Below are positions 11,983-21,648 of a stretch of DNA of 64,000 nt, one piece after another. The DNA comes from Nelumbo lutea. Lineage: Eukaryota; Streptophyta; Magnoliopsida; Proteales; Nelumbonaceae. A program made the translations under genes and the position numbers. Numbering within the stretch: position 1 is the first letter of the stretch; every line of letters begins with the position of its first letter. The stretch is taken from positions 38,688,356-38,752,355 of the forward strand of contig JAKGHH010000007.1 of NCBI GenBank assembly GCA_022828595.1. Direction: 5' to 3'. Under the pieces are notes generated by a model that was not told the origin of the DNA, ran no database searches, and worked only from the letters and a program-made list of their open reading frames with translations.

Positions 11983-12011
11983 ATGGGGCGGTTGGGGGGG
12001 AGGGGGGGTGG
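11983..12011 (+). other. G-rich run with quadruplex potential
   Basis: Contains runs GGGG, GGGGGGG and GGGGGGG separated by one to five bases. It fits a G-quadruplex pattern on the plus strand. The corresponding part of copy 3 (about 13690-13755) is G-rich but has no such long runs. Function unknown. Confidence 0.4.
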
Positions 12012-12124
12012 TCTTTAGAATTTGGGGAGGGTCACAGTCGCGGTGTTCTTGAGTATTTAGGTGGGCAATTTGAAAATTTTGAATTTTAATAAATATCGTA
12101 GGCGTGGTATCTAATCCTCAGACT

Positions 12125-12426
12125 CATGGTTTTTACAACTAACTTGGAGACTGAACCAGCCGGGGGTCTGGTTATCGGGTCGAGCAGTCCGACCGTTTGA
12201 ACTGAACGGTTGGCCCATTTTGACAAAAAAATTAAAAAATTAAAAAGAAATAAAAAACGGTCAAAACCGTTTGAACAGTTCGAAAAGTTAACTGCCCGGG
12301 TCAGAGGTTTATTGACCAAAATCAACGGTTTTTAAAGAAAATCCAATTTTGAGGAAAACCGATACCGGTCACCTGACCGATTTTTTAGGTTCTACTATCC
12401 GGTCTGATCTGATTTTGAAAACCATG
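12125..12426. mobile_element. hAT-type miniature element in family X copy 2
   Basis: Ends are inverted (CATGGTTTTTAC at the left, GAAAACCATG at the right). Flanks CTCAGACT (12117-12124) and GTCAGACT (12427-12434) match in seven of eight bases, the duplication length of hAT elements. The segment is absent from family X copy 3. It has no coding capacity (302 bp) and repeats CCGGT and AACGGTT motifs inside. Confidence 0.7.
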
Positions 12427-12840
12427 GTCAGACTTATGTTCTTCTTTGTTGGTTATGAATTATATACCACATTAAATCATTAAATCATGACCGAACTTTT
12501 AAAAACGTAATGATGGCGGTTAACCATGCGAAGCATTAATCTTGGCTTAGTGGGCAAGCTATTCTCGCTTTGAGTGACATATGTTTCTCTTAGTAGTTTT
12601 TCATTCTTTACCTTCTTTAATCGTTTTCGGAGCTCTTGTAGGTGAGTATATTTTGGTGCTTTGTTATTTTATTTTCATGTTTAGGTATTGTTGCATTTAT
12701 GAGATGTTTTCCTTGTAGGTTAAGAATTCTAACCTGTAGGTGGTTTGTTTGCTTTGTCTCTTTAAGTCATCTATTGTTTTGGTTCTTATATAGTTGTTGT
12801 AGGCTTGGATTTGTGAAAACGGTCTGAGTTCTAGAGATAT

Positions 12841-13955
12841 TGGGGAGTATGTTGGGAAGATGAATGATGTTATAGATGGGACTAGTTCAAAGAGATAAAA
12901 ATGGAATTCTCGAGGAATAAAGGATAGGTGATGCTAGGGTTAGAGAGATTAGAGAGTGGCCTAAGTCTGAGAAGAAGAAATTAACTTGAAAGCTAGAAAT
13001 GATGGAATCAATGGAAAGCCCCTTTTCACATCATGAACCTTGCTATTTATAGATGAGGGGGATGACTTGCTTCGTGCATGGGCAAGGATTCTGGAATATT
13101 CCTTAGGTAGTCAAGATATTTTTGAGGACCAAGAATTCAAAGATATTCATCAGGTAGTTAAGGGCTCGAGTCCTTAAGTCTCTTTGATGAGGACACATGT
13201 TGGGCTATGATGTAGGGAACATATTTGCTTTGATTCCCATGCCCGTAATCTCCTACTACATGTTTTCTCATGGTAGATAATAGTTTCCATACAATTAGCT
13301 TTTCAGTTATTTTGTTCCCTAAACTATAGTTTTACTTTATTTACTTTTTCTTGTGTCTCATGAAAGGCATTTGTGGTTCAGGTTTTAAGTACATGGAGGA
13401 TCCATAGCTGGATTCTGTAGGGAGAGGCCGTGGTTCTCTTTAGGAGAGTACTGTGATTAGTCTATGGTGATACTTTAGTATTATATAAGTCTATCCCCTT
13501 ACATTGGCCCCGTGATCAAGAGTGGGTTTGCCCACTATTGAGCAAGAATGAGTCTGGTATTTTTCTTTATTATGAATGCTAATTAGCCCCTAAAATTTTG
13601 AAAGAAATTTACCCCCAAAATTTTGAGGGTTTTTGTGAAAGAAAATAGCCCCTAAAATTTTGAAGGATGTCAAAGGGAAATTTCCTAGGTTGTGGTCAAG
13701 GGGAGTGTGGTTGGTAGAACTTGTTGGGGGTCGTGGTTGTGGTGGTAGGGGTGTGGTCTTCCTATGAGTTGCAAATCTTGTCTCATTAAATGGTGGTGAG
13801 ACTTTGAAAATGTAATGATGGTGGTTAAGCATGTGAAGGAGGATCATGAGTTAGTGGGCAAGCTATTCTTGCAATCGATGAGGATTTTTACTTTCTCTTC
13901 TATAATCTAGGCCCCTTAGTAAATTTCATTATTTACCTTATATTATAGTTCTCAA
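12841..13955 (-). repeat. Family X promoter-like repeat, copy 3
   Basis: Direct repeat of copy 2, offset by about 1.8 kb and shorter because it lacks the hAT insertion. It shares the TATA region (CTATTTATAGATGAG at about 13050, minus-strand TATA), GATGAGGACACATGTTGGGCT (about 13187), GGTGATACTTTAGTATTATA (13468) and TTAGTGGGCAAGCTATTCT (about 13850). A degraded plant-mobile-domain gene starts just right of it, on the opposite strand. Confidence 0.65.
13571..13665. repeat. Minisatellite in family X copy 3
   Basis: About three units of AGCCCCTAAAATTTTGAAG or ACCCCCAAAATTTTGAGG with intervening GAAAGAAA. Counterpart of the array at 11785-11925. Confidence 0.7.
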
Positions 13956-14046
13956 AGCTCGTGTTTTTATTGTGTACTATGTGCATTCTTGCTTTCTTTT
14001 GCTCTTTCATTCCTAGTTGTAACCTTTGTCCTTCCATTTTGTTTCC

Positions 14047-14669
14047 ATGGCTCCTTCTTGCCAAATTGTTCCTATCACAACCTACCCTGATCTTTTGGTT
14101 GGCAAAGTGGCTAGTCTTGACATTGATACTATATTTGTTAACCTATGCATTGTTGCTACTTGTGAGGATTTTGTAATAGTGAATCTAGTTTATGAGGATG
14201 CTGCTCTTATTAGAGAGGAAGCTACTAGTTACCTCTAGATTATGTTAAGCCTAACCAAGTAGGAGGATTCTTGGAAATGACTACTCCACAATGGGTTTCA
14301 GAGTTGCAATTGAGGATATATGAGTTCCATCGTGAAAATTTCTAGTCCTAGTGCACATTCATGCTTAAGAATATATTGTATGTTGCCTTCCTCTTCAATC
14401 TTGGCTTTGGAAGCTTGCAGACTACATACGTGATTATGACAACAACCACGCTTTGGGTTTTATTAGTAAGTTGTGCTCCCAATGAAATCCTTCAACCTAT
14501 ACGTCTGTTACCACTTGAGGGGAGTTTACTGTGATGTTGGAGGATGTGGTGGTTCTGTTGGATCCTCTATTTTTTGGACCCTATGATGTTACCTTTACAG
14601 AGAAGGGGTTCATGGGAGAGAATTGTAAAGAAATTTTTGATTATCTCAAGAGCATAGAGGTTGAGTTTT
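14047..14669 (+). pseudogene. Plant mobile domain (aminotransferase-like) protein remnant, N-terminal part
   Basis: An ATG at 14047 opens MAPSCQIVPITTYPDL and reads to a stop near 14236, after which frames continue through stops. The segment at 14517-14669 reads GEFTVMLEDVVVLLDPLFFG, matching the typical plant mobile domain signature (GEMTVTLEDVAxLLGLPxxG). A Tnt1-like Copia element starts at 14670, so the gene is cut there. Plant mobile domains occur in MAIN-type host genes and also inside transposons; the nearby family X repeats favour a transposon-borne copy, but this is inference. Confidence 0.55.
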
Positions 14670-14966
14670 TGTTGGAGCAACAGAAGTGTGGTGGTAAAAA
14701 TCAAAGGAAGAACAAAAAAAATCTATAGAAGAGAAGAGGAATATAGAATGAGGAGAAGAAGATGAAAAGCCCACATAGAGTTCTGGGTTTACTCCATTCT
14801 TAATTTCTTGAGCTCTACAGCAAAATATTCCAGATTAAAAGAAATATAAAGGGGTATTACTTTTATGGTAGAGACTTTTCAGCTTCTAACTCCCAAGACA
14901 ACCCACTTAATACAAAAGACAAAATATAAAAGAAAATTACAAAATTAACACTCGTACTTTTCAACA
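14670..14966 (-). repeat. Tnt1-like element, 3' LTR
   Basis: 297 bp, TG at the left and CA at the right. Highly similar to 19003-19306; the 7-bp size gap and scattered substitutions show the element is not very recent. Confidence 0.9.
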
Positions 14967-14973
14967 CCCCCTC

Positions 14974-16491
14974 TTAATTTGTAATTTTCATTAGAGATCT
15001 AAAATGCAAAAATTTTTCCGAAGCTAGGGGCTTGGTGATGATATTAGCAACTTGATCTTTAGTCTTGATAAACTTCAATTCAATCTCTCATTTCTCAGTT
15101 GACTCTTTGATGAAATGGTGTCTCAGCTCAATGTGCTTTGTTCTTCCATGAAAAACTGGATTTCTAGTCATTACAATAGCTGAAGTGTTGTCACTGTAGA
15201 TTGTAGTTGGGCCATCTTGTAGAAATTGAAGGTCTTTTAAAAGACTTCTAAGCCAAATTACTTTACAAGATGCACTAATGGCTGAAATGTATTATGATTT
15301 AGCTGAAGAAAGTGCTATAATATTTTGTTTCTTAATTGACTAAGAGATCATTTTACTTCTCAAAGAGAAAACATATCTAATTGTGCTTTTTCGGTCATCT
15401 ATGGAACTAACCCAATCATTGTCTGAAAATCCAATCAGCTTACAGTCATTTTCACTTTCATATTTTAGCCCAAAGTTCTTGGTTCCTTTCACATATCTGA
15501 GTATTCTCTTTGTTGCTCCAAAATGAACTTTACTTGGCTTATTCATCTATCTTGAAACAATGCTCACAGTAAGAACAATATCTGGCCTTGTGTTGGTGAG
15601 ATAAATCAAGGAACCAACAAGGCTTCAGTAGATTGATGCATCTACCAATTCTGCTCCGTCCTCCTTTGACAACTTTTCATTGACTGCCATAGGAGTAGCT
15701 AGGGTTTTATGTGTTGACATATGAAACTTTTTTAACAAATCATCAACATACTTCTATTGGGACATAAAAATTTTACCTTTTCTTTTTCACTTGATCCCAA
15801 GAAAGTATCTCATTAATCCCAAATCAGTCATCTCATATTCCTTGGTCATTGCTAATTTGAACTCATTCAACAATTTTGGGATGTTACTTGTATAAATCAA
15901 ATCATCAACATAAAGACAAACAATAATAAAATCATGTATACTTTCCTTCTTGACATAGAGTGATGGGTTATTTGGACTTTTTTCAAATCCATTCTTATGG
16001 AAATATTTATTAATCTTGTTATTCCATAGCCGATGTGCTTGCTTTAGGCCATACAAAGCTTTTCGAAGCTTGTAAACCTTCTCCTCCTTTCCTTCTATCA
16101 CATATCCTTGTGGTTATTGAACAAGTGCAAGCACAGTTCTGATTATTTCCATTCTTGCAACTAGTGCAAAAGTTTTATGGAAATCTACCCCCGACTGTTG
16201 GGCATAGCCTTTAGCCACTAATCTATCTTTGTGCTTTTGGATTGATTCATTTTCATTGAACTTTGTTTTGTAAACCCATTTTACTCTAATCATTTCTTTT
16301 TCTTTGGGTTTATTTACCAACTCCCATGTATTGTTCTTCTCTATCATTTCAATTTCTTCATCCATAGCTTTCACCCAAACTTTTTCTTTTAAAGCTTCTT
16401 TAAACTTCTGTGGTTCTAATGCAAGAAATGTAACATCACAAAAATCAAAGATTTTTTGAAGTGAACGTATCTTTCTTGGTGGAGTATCCAA
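14974..16491 (-). pseudogene. Tnt1-like element, reverse transcriptase and RNase H (broken)
   Basis: 16491 down to 16114 gives the RT start (WVKAMDEEIEMIEKNNTWEL, VKWVYKTKFNENESI, HKDRLVAKGYAQQ). A frameshift follows, then 16101-15787 gives VYKLRKALYGLKQA and the catalytic box LYVDDLIYTSN, intact. RNase H follows with GFSDNDWVSS and DDRKST (15340-15546), then the DNTSAI and KHIELRHHFIKES motifs to a stop at 14974, eight bases before the LTR. At least two frame breaks lie between these parts. Confidence 0.88.
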
Positions 16492-16859
16492 ATTTACATC
16501 ACTTGGGCTTAGTTGCCATGGATCTTGGTTTTATGAAATAGAGGGATCCATTATTGGACTGAAACTTGTTGAGCTTGATCTTCTTGAGTTTATTGGCCAT
16601 GCATTTTATTTAGTTGTATCATGCTCGTGGTGATTGGGCATTACTTCTTCATCTTCTATAACATATTTCTTTGTTTGTGGGGAACTTTCTTCAAAGTTCC
16701 ATGCCCCCTCTTCATTAAATATTACATATCTTGAAATTATCAATTCATTTGTAGTTGGATTCAGCAATCTATAACCTTTGGACTCATCACTATAACCAAG
16801 GAAGATATATTTCTCGTCTTTGCCATCAAACTTCTCTTTCTTCTTTAGGAAATGTGAGC

Positions 16860-17954
16860 ATAAGTAATGCAGCCAAATACTTTAAATGAGGTAACAACAG
16901 GCTTCTTTTTGTGCCATGCTTCAAAATGTGTTTTGTTTTGCACGACTTTGGTGGGAGAGCAATTTAATATGTGGACAGCAAGTAGTATGAACTACTTTAG
17001 CCCAAAAATTTTTGGGAAGATTTTTACTTTGCATCATGCTTCTTTCCATTTCTACAATGGTTCTGTTTATTCTTTCAACTACCCCATTTTGTTGTTGGGT
17101 ATGTCTTACTATCAACTCTCTTTTGATGCCTTGTTCTTCACAAAACTTCCCAATTTCTCTCCATATAAAATCTTTTCTTCTATCAGTCCTCAAAACTTTT
17201 AATTTATGATCACTTTGCTTCTCAATTAAAGATTTGAATTGAATAAAAGTAGGCAATGCTTCTGATTTTGCATCTAAGAAATATACCCACATCATTCTAG
17301 TAAAATCATCAACAAAGAAAAAAAGTACCTCTCATTGTTGAAGGAAGGTGTCTTCATGGGACCAAAAAAGTTAGCATGAACCAACTCCAATGGTGCCTTT
17401 GAATGCCACGATCTCTCTAAAAATGGTAGCCTATGATGCTTTCCATAGACGCAACCCTCACATACTTTATGTTCTCTATCAATTTGAGGAAGTCCAATCA
17501 CCATACTCTTATGATTTAACAAAGAGAGACTTCTGAAATTCAAGTATCCATATCTCAGGTGCCATAACATGGATTCATCCAACTTCTTACTCTTCAGCCC
17601 ATAGTTCACATCATAGGACATGGTTAATGGAAACACTTTATATGTAGCCATTACACATTCATCATTGTCAAAATGCACCTCATAACCTTTTTGTATAAGT
17701 TTTCCAACACTAAGCAAATTTTGAGTCAAACCAGAAACATAAAGAACATCTGAGATGAGTTTAGAATTACCTTGCTTAGTTTGGACTGCAAGAACTCCCT
17801 TTCCTTCAACACTTTGGAGTTTGCCATCGTCAAGCTTCACTTGAGAATTGACATGTTCATTCAGCTCAAGAAAACATTCTTTGTCTTCTATCATGTGGTT
17901 ACTACATCCACTATCCAAATACCAAACTTCTTTTGGCTCTTGTTGGGTATTCAT
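16860..17954 (-). pseudogene. Tnt1-like element, protease and integrase (broken)
   Basis: 17954 down to 17292: WYLDSGCSNHM is the retroviral-type protease site, followed by a GAG-pre-integrase segment with LWHLRYGYLNF and VCEGCVYGKHHRLPF. In the HHCC zinc site the second histidine is tyrosine (GYLN instead of GHLN). The integrase core starts VHANFFGP, with asparagine where the first catalytic aspartate of DDE should be. A frameshift follows, then 17295-16921 carries LRTDRRKDF (second Asp kept) and GVVERINRTIVEM (Glu kept). The integrase is therefore inactive independent of the frameshifts. Confidence 0.88.
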
Positions 17955-18014
17955 ACAAGAATAAAATAGATGATTTTGTGAATAATCATTTTCAGTATAG
18001 TGGGCTTTTCTTTC

Positions 18015-18942
18015 TCCTTAAATCTGCAATCTTTTGGGGCATGAACATGATTTTTGCATTTTTTACATCTAAAAAATGGTCTTGGGGCAAATGGTTGTAT
18101 TTCTTGCAAATAAAACAACCATTGTTTTGCTTTTCACCTCTTCCTCTTTCATATGATCTATCTCTTCCTTGTCCTCTTCCATTATTTTGGTATCCTCTTC
18201 CTTTGCCTTAATGTGACCATTCTCTTGGAGTTTCTTTTTCACCATCATTCTTTTTTTTTTTTTTTTTGCAATGGTGAGTTTGGACTGAAAAGCTTGCTCT
18301 AATTCACAAGATGAAAAATTTTTCATTCTATCCTCATGAGTTTCAAGTGAGCTCATTAACTCATGCATGGATAGTTTAGTCAAATCTTTGGCTTCTTCAA
18401 TGGCAGCCACCACATGATCAAATTTAACTGTTAAACTCCTCAAAACCTTTTTACAATTTTTTCATCTGAGATAACATTTCCATATGTCCTGATTTGATTT
18501 ACAATACTAACAACTCCAGAATAGATTCACTTTCTTTTATCATAATATTATCAAAATCTCTCCAAAGAAGTTGAAGTTTTATGGATATTACTTTTTTAGT
18601 GCCCTAAAACTCTTTCTTGAGAATATCCCATGCTTCTTTTGAGCTTTTGGCAGCCATGATTCTTGGAAAGATTGTTTTACTTACTACTTGCTGAATATGG
18701 TACAAGGATCTAGCATCATCTTTCGTATTTTCTTTGTACTCATTCTTGTCTTCAATCCATGTTGCAAGTTGCTCATGATTTTCAAGTTCTTCATATCTTT
18801 CTTCTACCAACTCCCAAATCTCCTTGGAGATGAAAAATGTTTTCATTTGTATGTTCCAGTAGTCATAGTTTTCTCCATAAAAAATAAGAAGTGGGAATTT
18901 TTGAAAAGGATCTAAAACAAAGCTACTGGAACTTGATTCCAT
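18015..18942 (-). pseudogene. Tnt1-like element, gag (broken)
   Basis: Starts with ATG at 18942 (MESSSSSFVLDPF), 43 bases after the primer-binding site. It carries the Copia gag feature YGENYDYWNIQMKTFF and LWDI-type motifs (KEAWDILKKEF). After a break it continues at 18443 with the NM-SLETHEDRM region and a lysine tract encoded by a T-run at 18249-18269. A perfect zinc knuckle CKKCKNHVHAPKDC (C-X2-C-X4-H-X4-C) is at 18026-18067, in yet another frame. Confidence 0.85.
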
Positions 18943-18984
18943 GAAAAGTTTTAGTTTTAGATTTGAATGGTTAAATGGATCTTT

Positions 18985-18996
18985 GCTCTGATACCA
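18985..18996 (-). promoter_or_regulatory. Tnt1-like element, primer-binding site
   Basis: TGGTATCAGAGC on the minus strand, complementary to the 3' end of initiator methionine tRNA and the standard Copia primer site. It lies six bases inside the 5' LTR. Confidence 0.9.
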
Positions 18997-19002
18997 AAAG
19001 TT

Positions 19003-19306
19003 TGTTGGAGCAACAGAAGTGTGGTGGAAAAAATCAAAGGAAGAACCAAAAAATCTGTAGATGAGAATAGGAATATAGAATGAGGAGAATAGGAGAAGAA
19101 GATGAAAAGCCCATGTAGAATTCTGGGTTTACTTCATTCTTAGCTTCTTGAGCTCTACAACAAAATATTCGAGATTACAAGAAATATAAAAGGGTATTAC
19201 TTTTATGGTAGAGACCTTTCAGCTTCCAAATCCCAAGATAACATACTTAATACAAAAGACAAAATATAAAAGAAAATTACAAAATTAGCACCCTTACTTT
19301 TCAACA
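19003..19306 (-). repeat. Tnt1-like element, 5' LTR
   Basis: 304 bp, TGTTGGAGCAACAG to TTTTCAACA. Pair of 14670-14966. Confidence 0.9.
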
Positions 19307-19513
19307 CCCCTTCTTAATTTGTAATTTTGATTAGAGATCTAATATGCAATTTTTTTTTTCAGAAGCTAGGGGCTTGGTGAAGATATTAGTGATCTTCAGT
19401 CTTGATGAACTTCAATTCAATCTCTCCTTTCTCAGTTGATTCTTTGATGAAATGGTGTCTTAGCTCAATGTGCTTTGTTCTTCCATTAAAAATTGGATTT
19501 TTAGTCATTCCAA
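19307..19513 (-). mobile_element. Second 3'-end fragment of the Tnt1-like family
   Basis: Continues from the right LTR exactly as the internal sequence continues from the left LTR: 19307-19513 matches 14967-15180 (CTTAATTTGTAATTTT, CAGTCTTGATGAACTTCAATTC, AAATGGTGTCTTAGCTCAATG). It encodes the minus-strand end of RNase H (GRTKHIELRHHFIKES). So the right LTR is shared between two element copies, the second truncated at 19513. Confidence 0.85.
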
Positions 19514-20344
19514 TTGAGGGGACCAGGATGTAGAGGAGCTGAATATCAAGGGATTGGGAGTAGGACAGACTACTACATTGGTAAAGGGAGGTCCCAACAC
19601 CAGCAGTGTCCACGACTAGGACCAAAGTTAATGATGACATTGCTAAAGAAGTTGACACAAAGGACACTACTTCGTTGTCTTTGATATTGAGGGGAGTAAT
19701 TTTACAACACCAATAGGGTCTACGGTTGTAGAATGAACAATTACTGATGGGGAAGGAGTTGCCCCTATTGTAGAATCTATAAATATTGAACCCTCCTTTG
19801 ATGTAAATATGGAGGGTGTAGAAATCATAGGAGTAGAGGAGCCTTCCACGATTGAGGTTGCCATTGTACATAATGAGGGTGTTGAGACTGGTCTCTGAGG
19901 ATAGTGTGGAGGATGTGAATGTTGTTTAGACAAGAAATAATGATTGCGAAGATAATGCTGCAGTTGTACATAATGAGGGGGAAACCATCAATAAGGCATG
20001 TGAGTAAACTGGTGGGAGTGTAGGTAAGGAGGCAGAAATTGCTAGTTAGGGCCACCACCGAGGTAATGCTTACTTCATATAGATGTGTGTTTATGACTTG
20101 TATTGTAGACTTCACATGCATCATTGGTCATGATATCATTATGTTGTACTTGGGCAACAACCATGATCGTTGTTATGTAGTATGTAGTGACCTGCTAGGG
20201 GAGTAGAAATTTGTGTCTCAATCAGAGGATATCCCTAAATTCGAGCCTAACTTCGAGGGTGGAATTACTTTGTTTTAGTTCAAGAAGAAATTCTAGGTAC
20301 CATGTGGTTGTGAAGAGATGTCACTATTAATGCTCTATAAGAGT
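19514..20344 (+). pseudogene. Continuation of the split host or transposon gene, function unknown
   Basis: Between the two Copia elements. Frames read through stops give acidic, valine- and glutamate-rich stretches (EGVAPIVESINIEPSFDVN, EGVEIIGVEEPSTIEVAIVH) in the left part, and LGNNHDRCYVVCSDLLGE then FKKKF and VPCGCEEMSLLMLYKS at the end. Acidic tails are common in plant-mobile-domain proteins, so it may be the downstream part of the gene at 14047. This is inference; no domain is recognised. Confidence 0.3.
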
Positions 20345-21635
20345 TGTTAGATAGTGTATGCCTTTAGCTCCAATCAGAATGATGTACCTAATGACATTTA
20401 TTGTAAATGAATAAAGTACATATTTGATTCATGTTATTGTGGTGGGTTTTTGTGTAATACTCTTAAACTAAACATTTATGAGACTCGTGTTAGTTTAGAA
20501 TGTTCACAGCCGTTGGATAAGTCTGGGACCACTTAGTGTTCATGTTAGTTTTTATAAGGTGGCTTGGCCCAAGGACCACTTAGTTTAAGTGGGCCCATTA
20601 AGAGCCCATGTGATGGGCTTAGGGGGTTCACTGTCCACAACAGTGTATTCGGCCAAGCCTTGTAATAGAGGCTGGGCTGAACCCATGTGGCTGATGTGTA
20701 GATCAATGTTTGGGTCTCACGCCATACAAAAAAGCCCAACTAGGTAGCAGTTTGGAAAGCCACTGAGCACATGAGACTTATTGGGCCTAAAACCCATTTC
20801 GAACTGGTTTAGTTAGACTAATTAAAGATGGGCGGATCTGGGATTGAGATCAGCAGATAGGATAGGGTTTTACCTTATCCACTCAGAGAGTCTAGATCCA
20901 AATAGAGATTTGGATATGGAAATCTCCTAATGAGATTAGGAGAGAGCTGATCTAATCTGTAGATAAGATAATGACTTATCCTTATCACTTAAAGAGAGTT
21001 CAGATTCAAATAAGGATTTGAATAAGGAAATTCCTAATGGGATTAGGAGGTGCTCTTTAAATCTATAAAAGGAGGGGGTGAACCATTCAGATCATCCAAA
21101 AACATCTCATCCCCAGAGATTAGATCTCAGATCACAGAGAGAGAACAACAATAGTGTGACTGCGCCATCTTCTCCCTGCGTTCTCCTCCAATTGCCGCCT
21201 ATTGCCAGTTCAATCTCCAGTTTTGTAGGAGCGATCAAGAATAGTTCTTGATATTAGCCTTTGGAGAAAGGCTGATCTGAAGTCGTGCTCACAGCCTCCA
21301 TCGAATCCTTGCTGAAGGGTTCGGTTATTGGGAAGAACACTACTGATTTTGCTCCACCCTACATTGTGTCATCTTTAGTGGGAGTAGTCTTTGGAGATTT
21401 TCTTTGGGCGTGAACACCATCGTTGTAGGATATTGTTTTTTCGTATCAGGTATCACCCTCTCCTACCTTTTGGTTTCAGATCTGGTTCGGTTCTTGGTTC
21501 AAAATTGATCATTGAAAATGCAGATTTTCTAAAACAGGGAATGTGATTCCTAGATGGAAGAGAGAAATTTTTGAAATTTCGCCCTACCTTCCTGTAAGGT
21601 TCGGCCATCCATATGATGGATCTCTCATCCCTTCA
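20345..21635 (+). repeat. Family 1 element, 5' LTR with internal deletion
   Basis: 1291 bp, TGTTAGATAG to CATCCCTTCA. It lacks about 689 bp relative to the 3' LTR (the counterpart of roughly 28903-29607). The junction at 20520-20555 carries short filler copied from nearby sequence. TATAAAA at 21064-21070 is a likely promoter. Confidence 0.9.
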
Positions 21636-21636
21636 G

Positions 21637-21648
21637 TGGTATCAGAGC
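21637..21648 (+). promoter_or_regulatory. Family 1 element, primer-binding site
   Basis: TGGTATCAGAGC one base after the 5' LTR, complementary to initiator methionine tRNA. Confidence 0.92.

Larger units (their letters stand above)
10961..12640 (-). repeat. Family X promoter-like repeat, copy 2
   Basis: Reads on the minus strand. A TATA box (TCTATAAATAG) lies at about 11230, with the TGAAAAGGGCTATT-like leader below it. Right of the TATA it holds blocks shared with copy 3: GGTGATACTTTAGTATTATA (11668 and 13468), a tandem AGCCCCCAAAATT array, and GTAATGATGGCGGTTAA (12507). A 302-bp hAT-like element is inserted at 12125. No protein is encoded. It could be an LTR or a terminal region of an unknown element; its boundaries are not resolved. 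Confidence 0.6.
14670..19306 (-). mobile_element. Tnt1-like Ty1/Copia retrotransposon (minus strand)
   Basis: Two direct LTRs (14670-14966 and 19003-19306) begin TGTTGGAGCAACAG and end TTTTCAACA. On the minus strand the order is LTR, primer-binding site, gag, protease, integrase, reverse transcriptase, RNase H, polypurine tract, LTR, the Copia order. The polypurine tract is the CCCCCTCTT next to 14966 (minus strand AAGAGGGGG). The reading frame is broken many times, so the element is dead. It sits inside the plant-mobile-domain remnant. An extra piece of its 3' end follows the right LTR (19307-19513). Confidence 0.9.

Noticed and set aside
19386..20124. Overlapping minus-strand frames of 88-161 codons between the two Copia elements
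   Set aside because: Only the right-end part (RNase H motif GRTKHIELRHHF) is meaningful and is explained by the Tnt1-like fragment; the rest has no domain.
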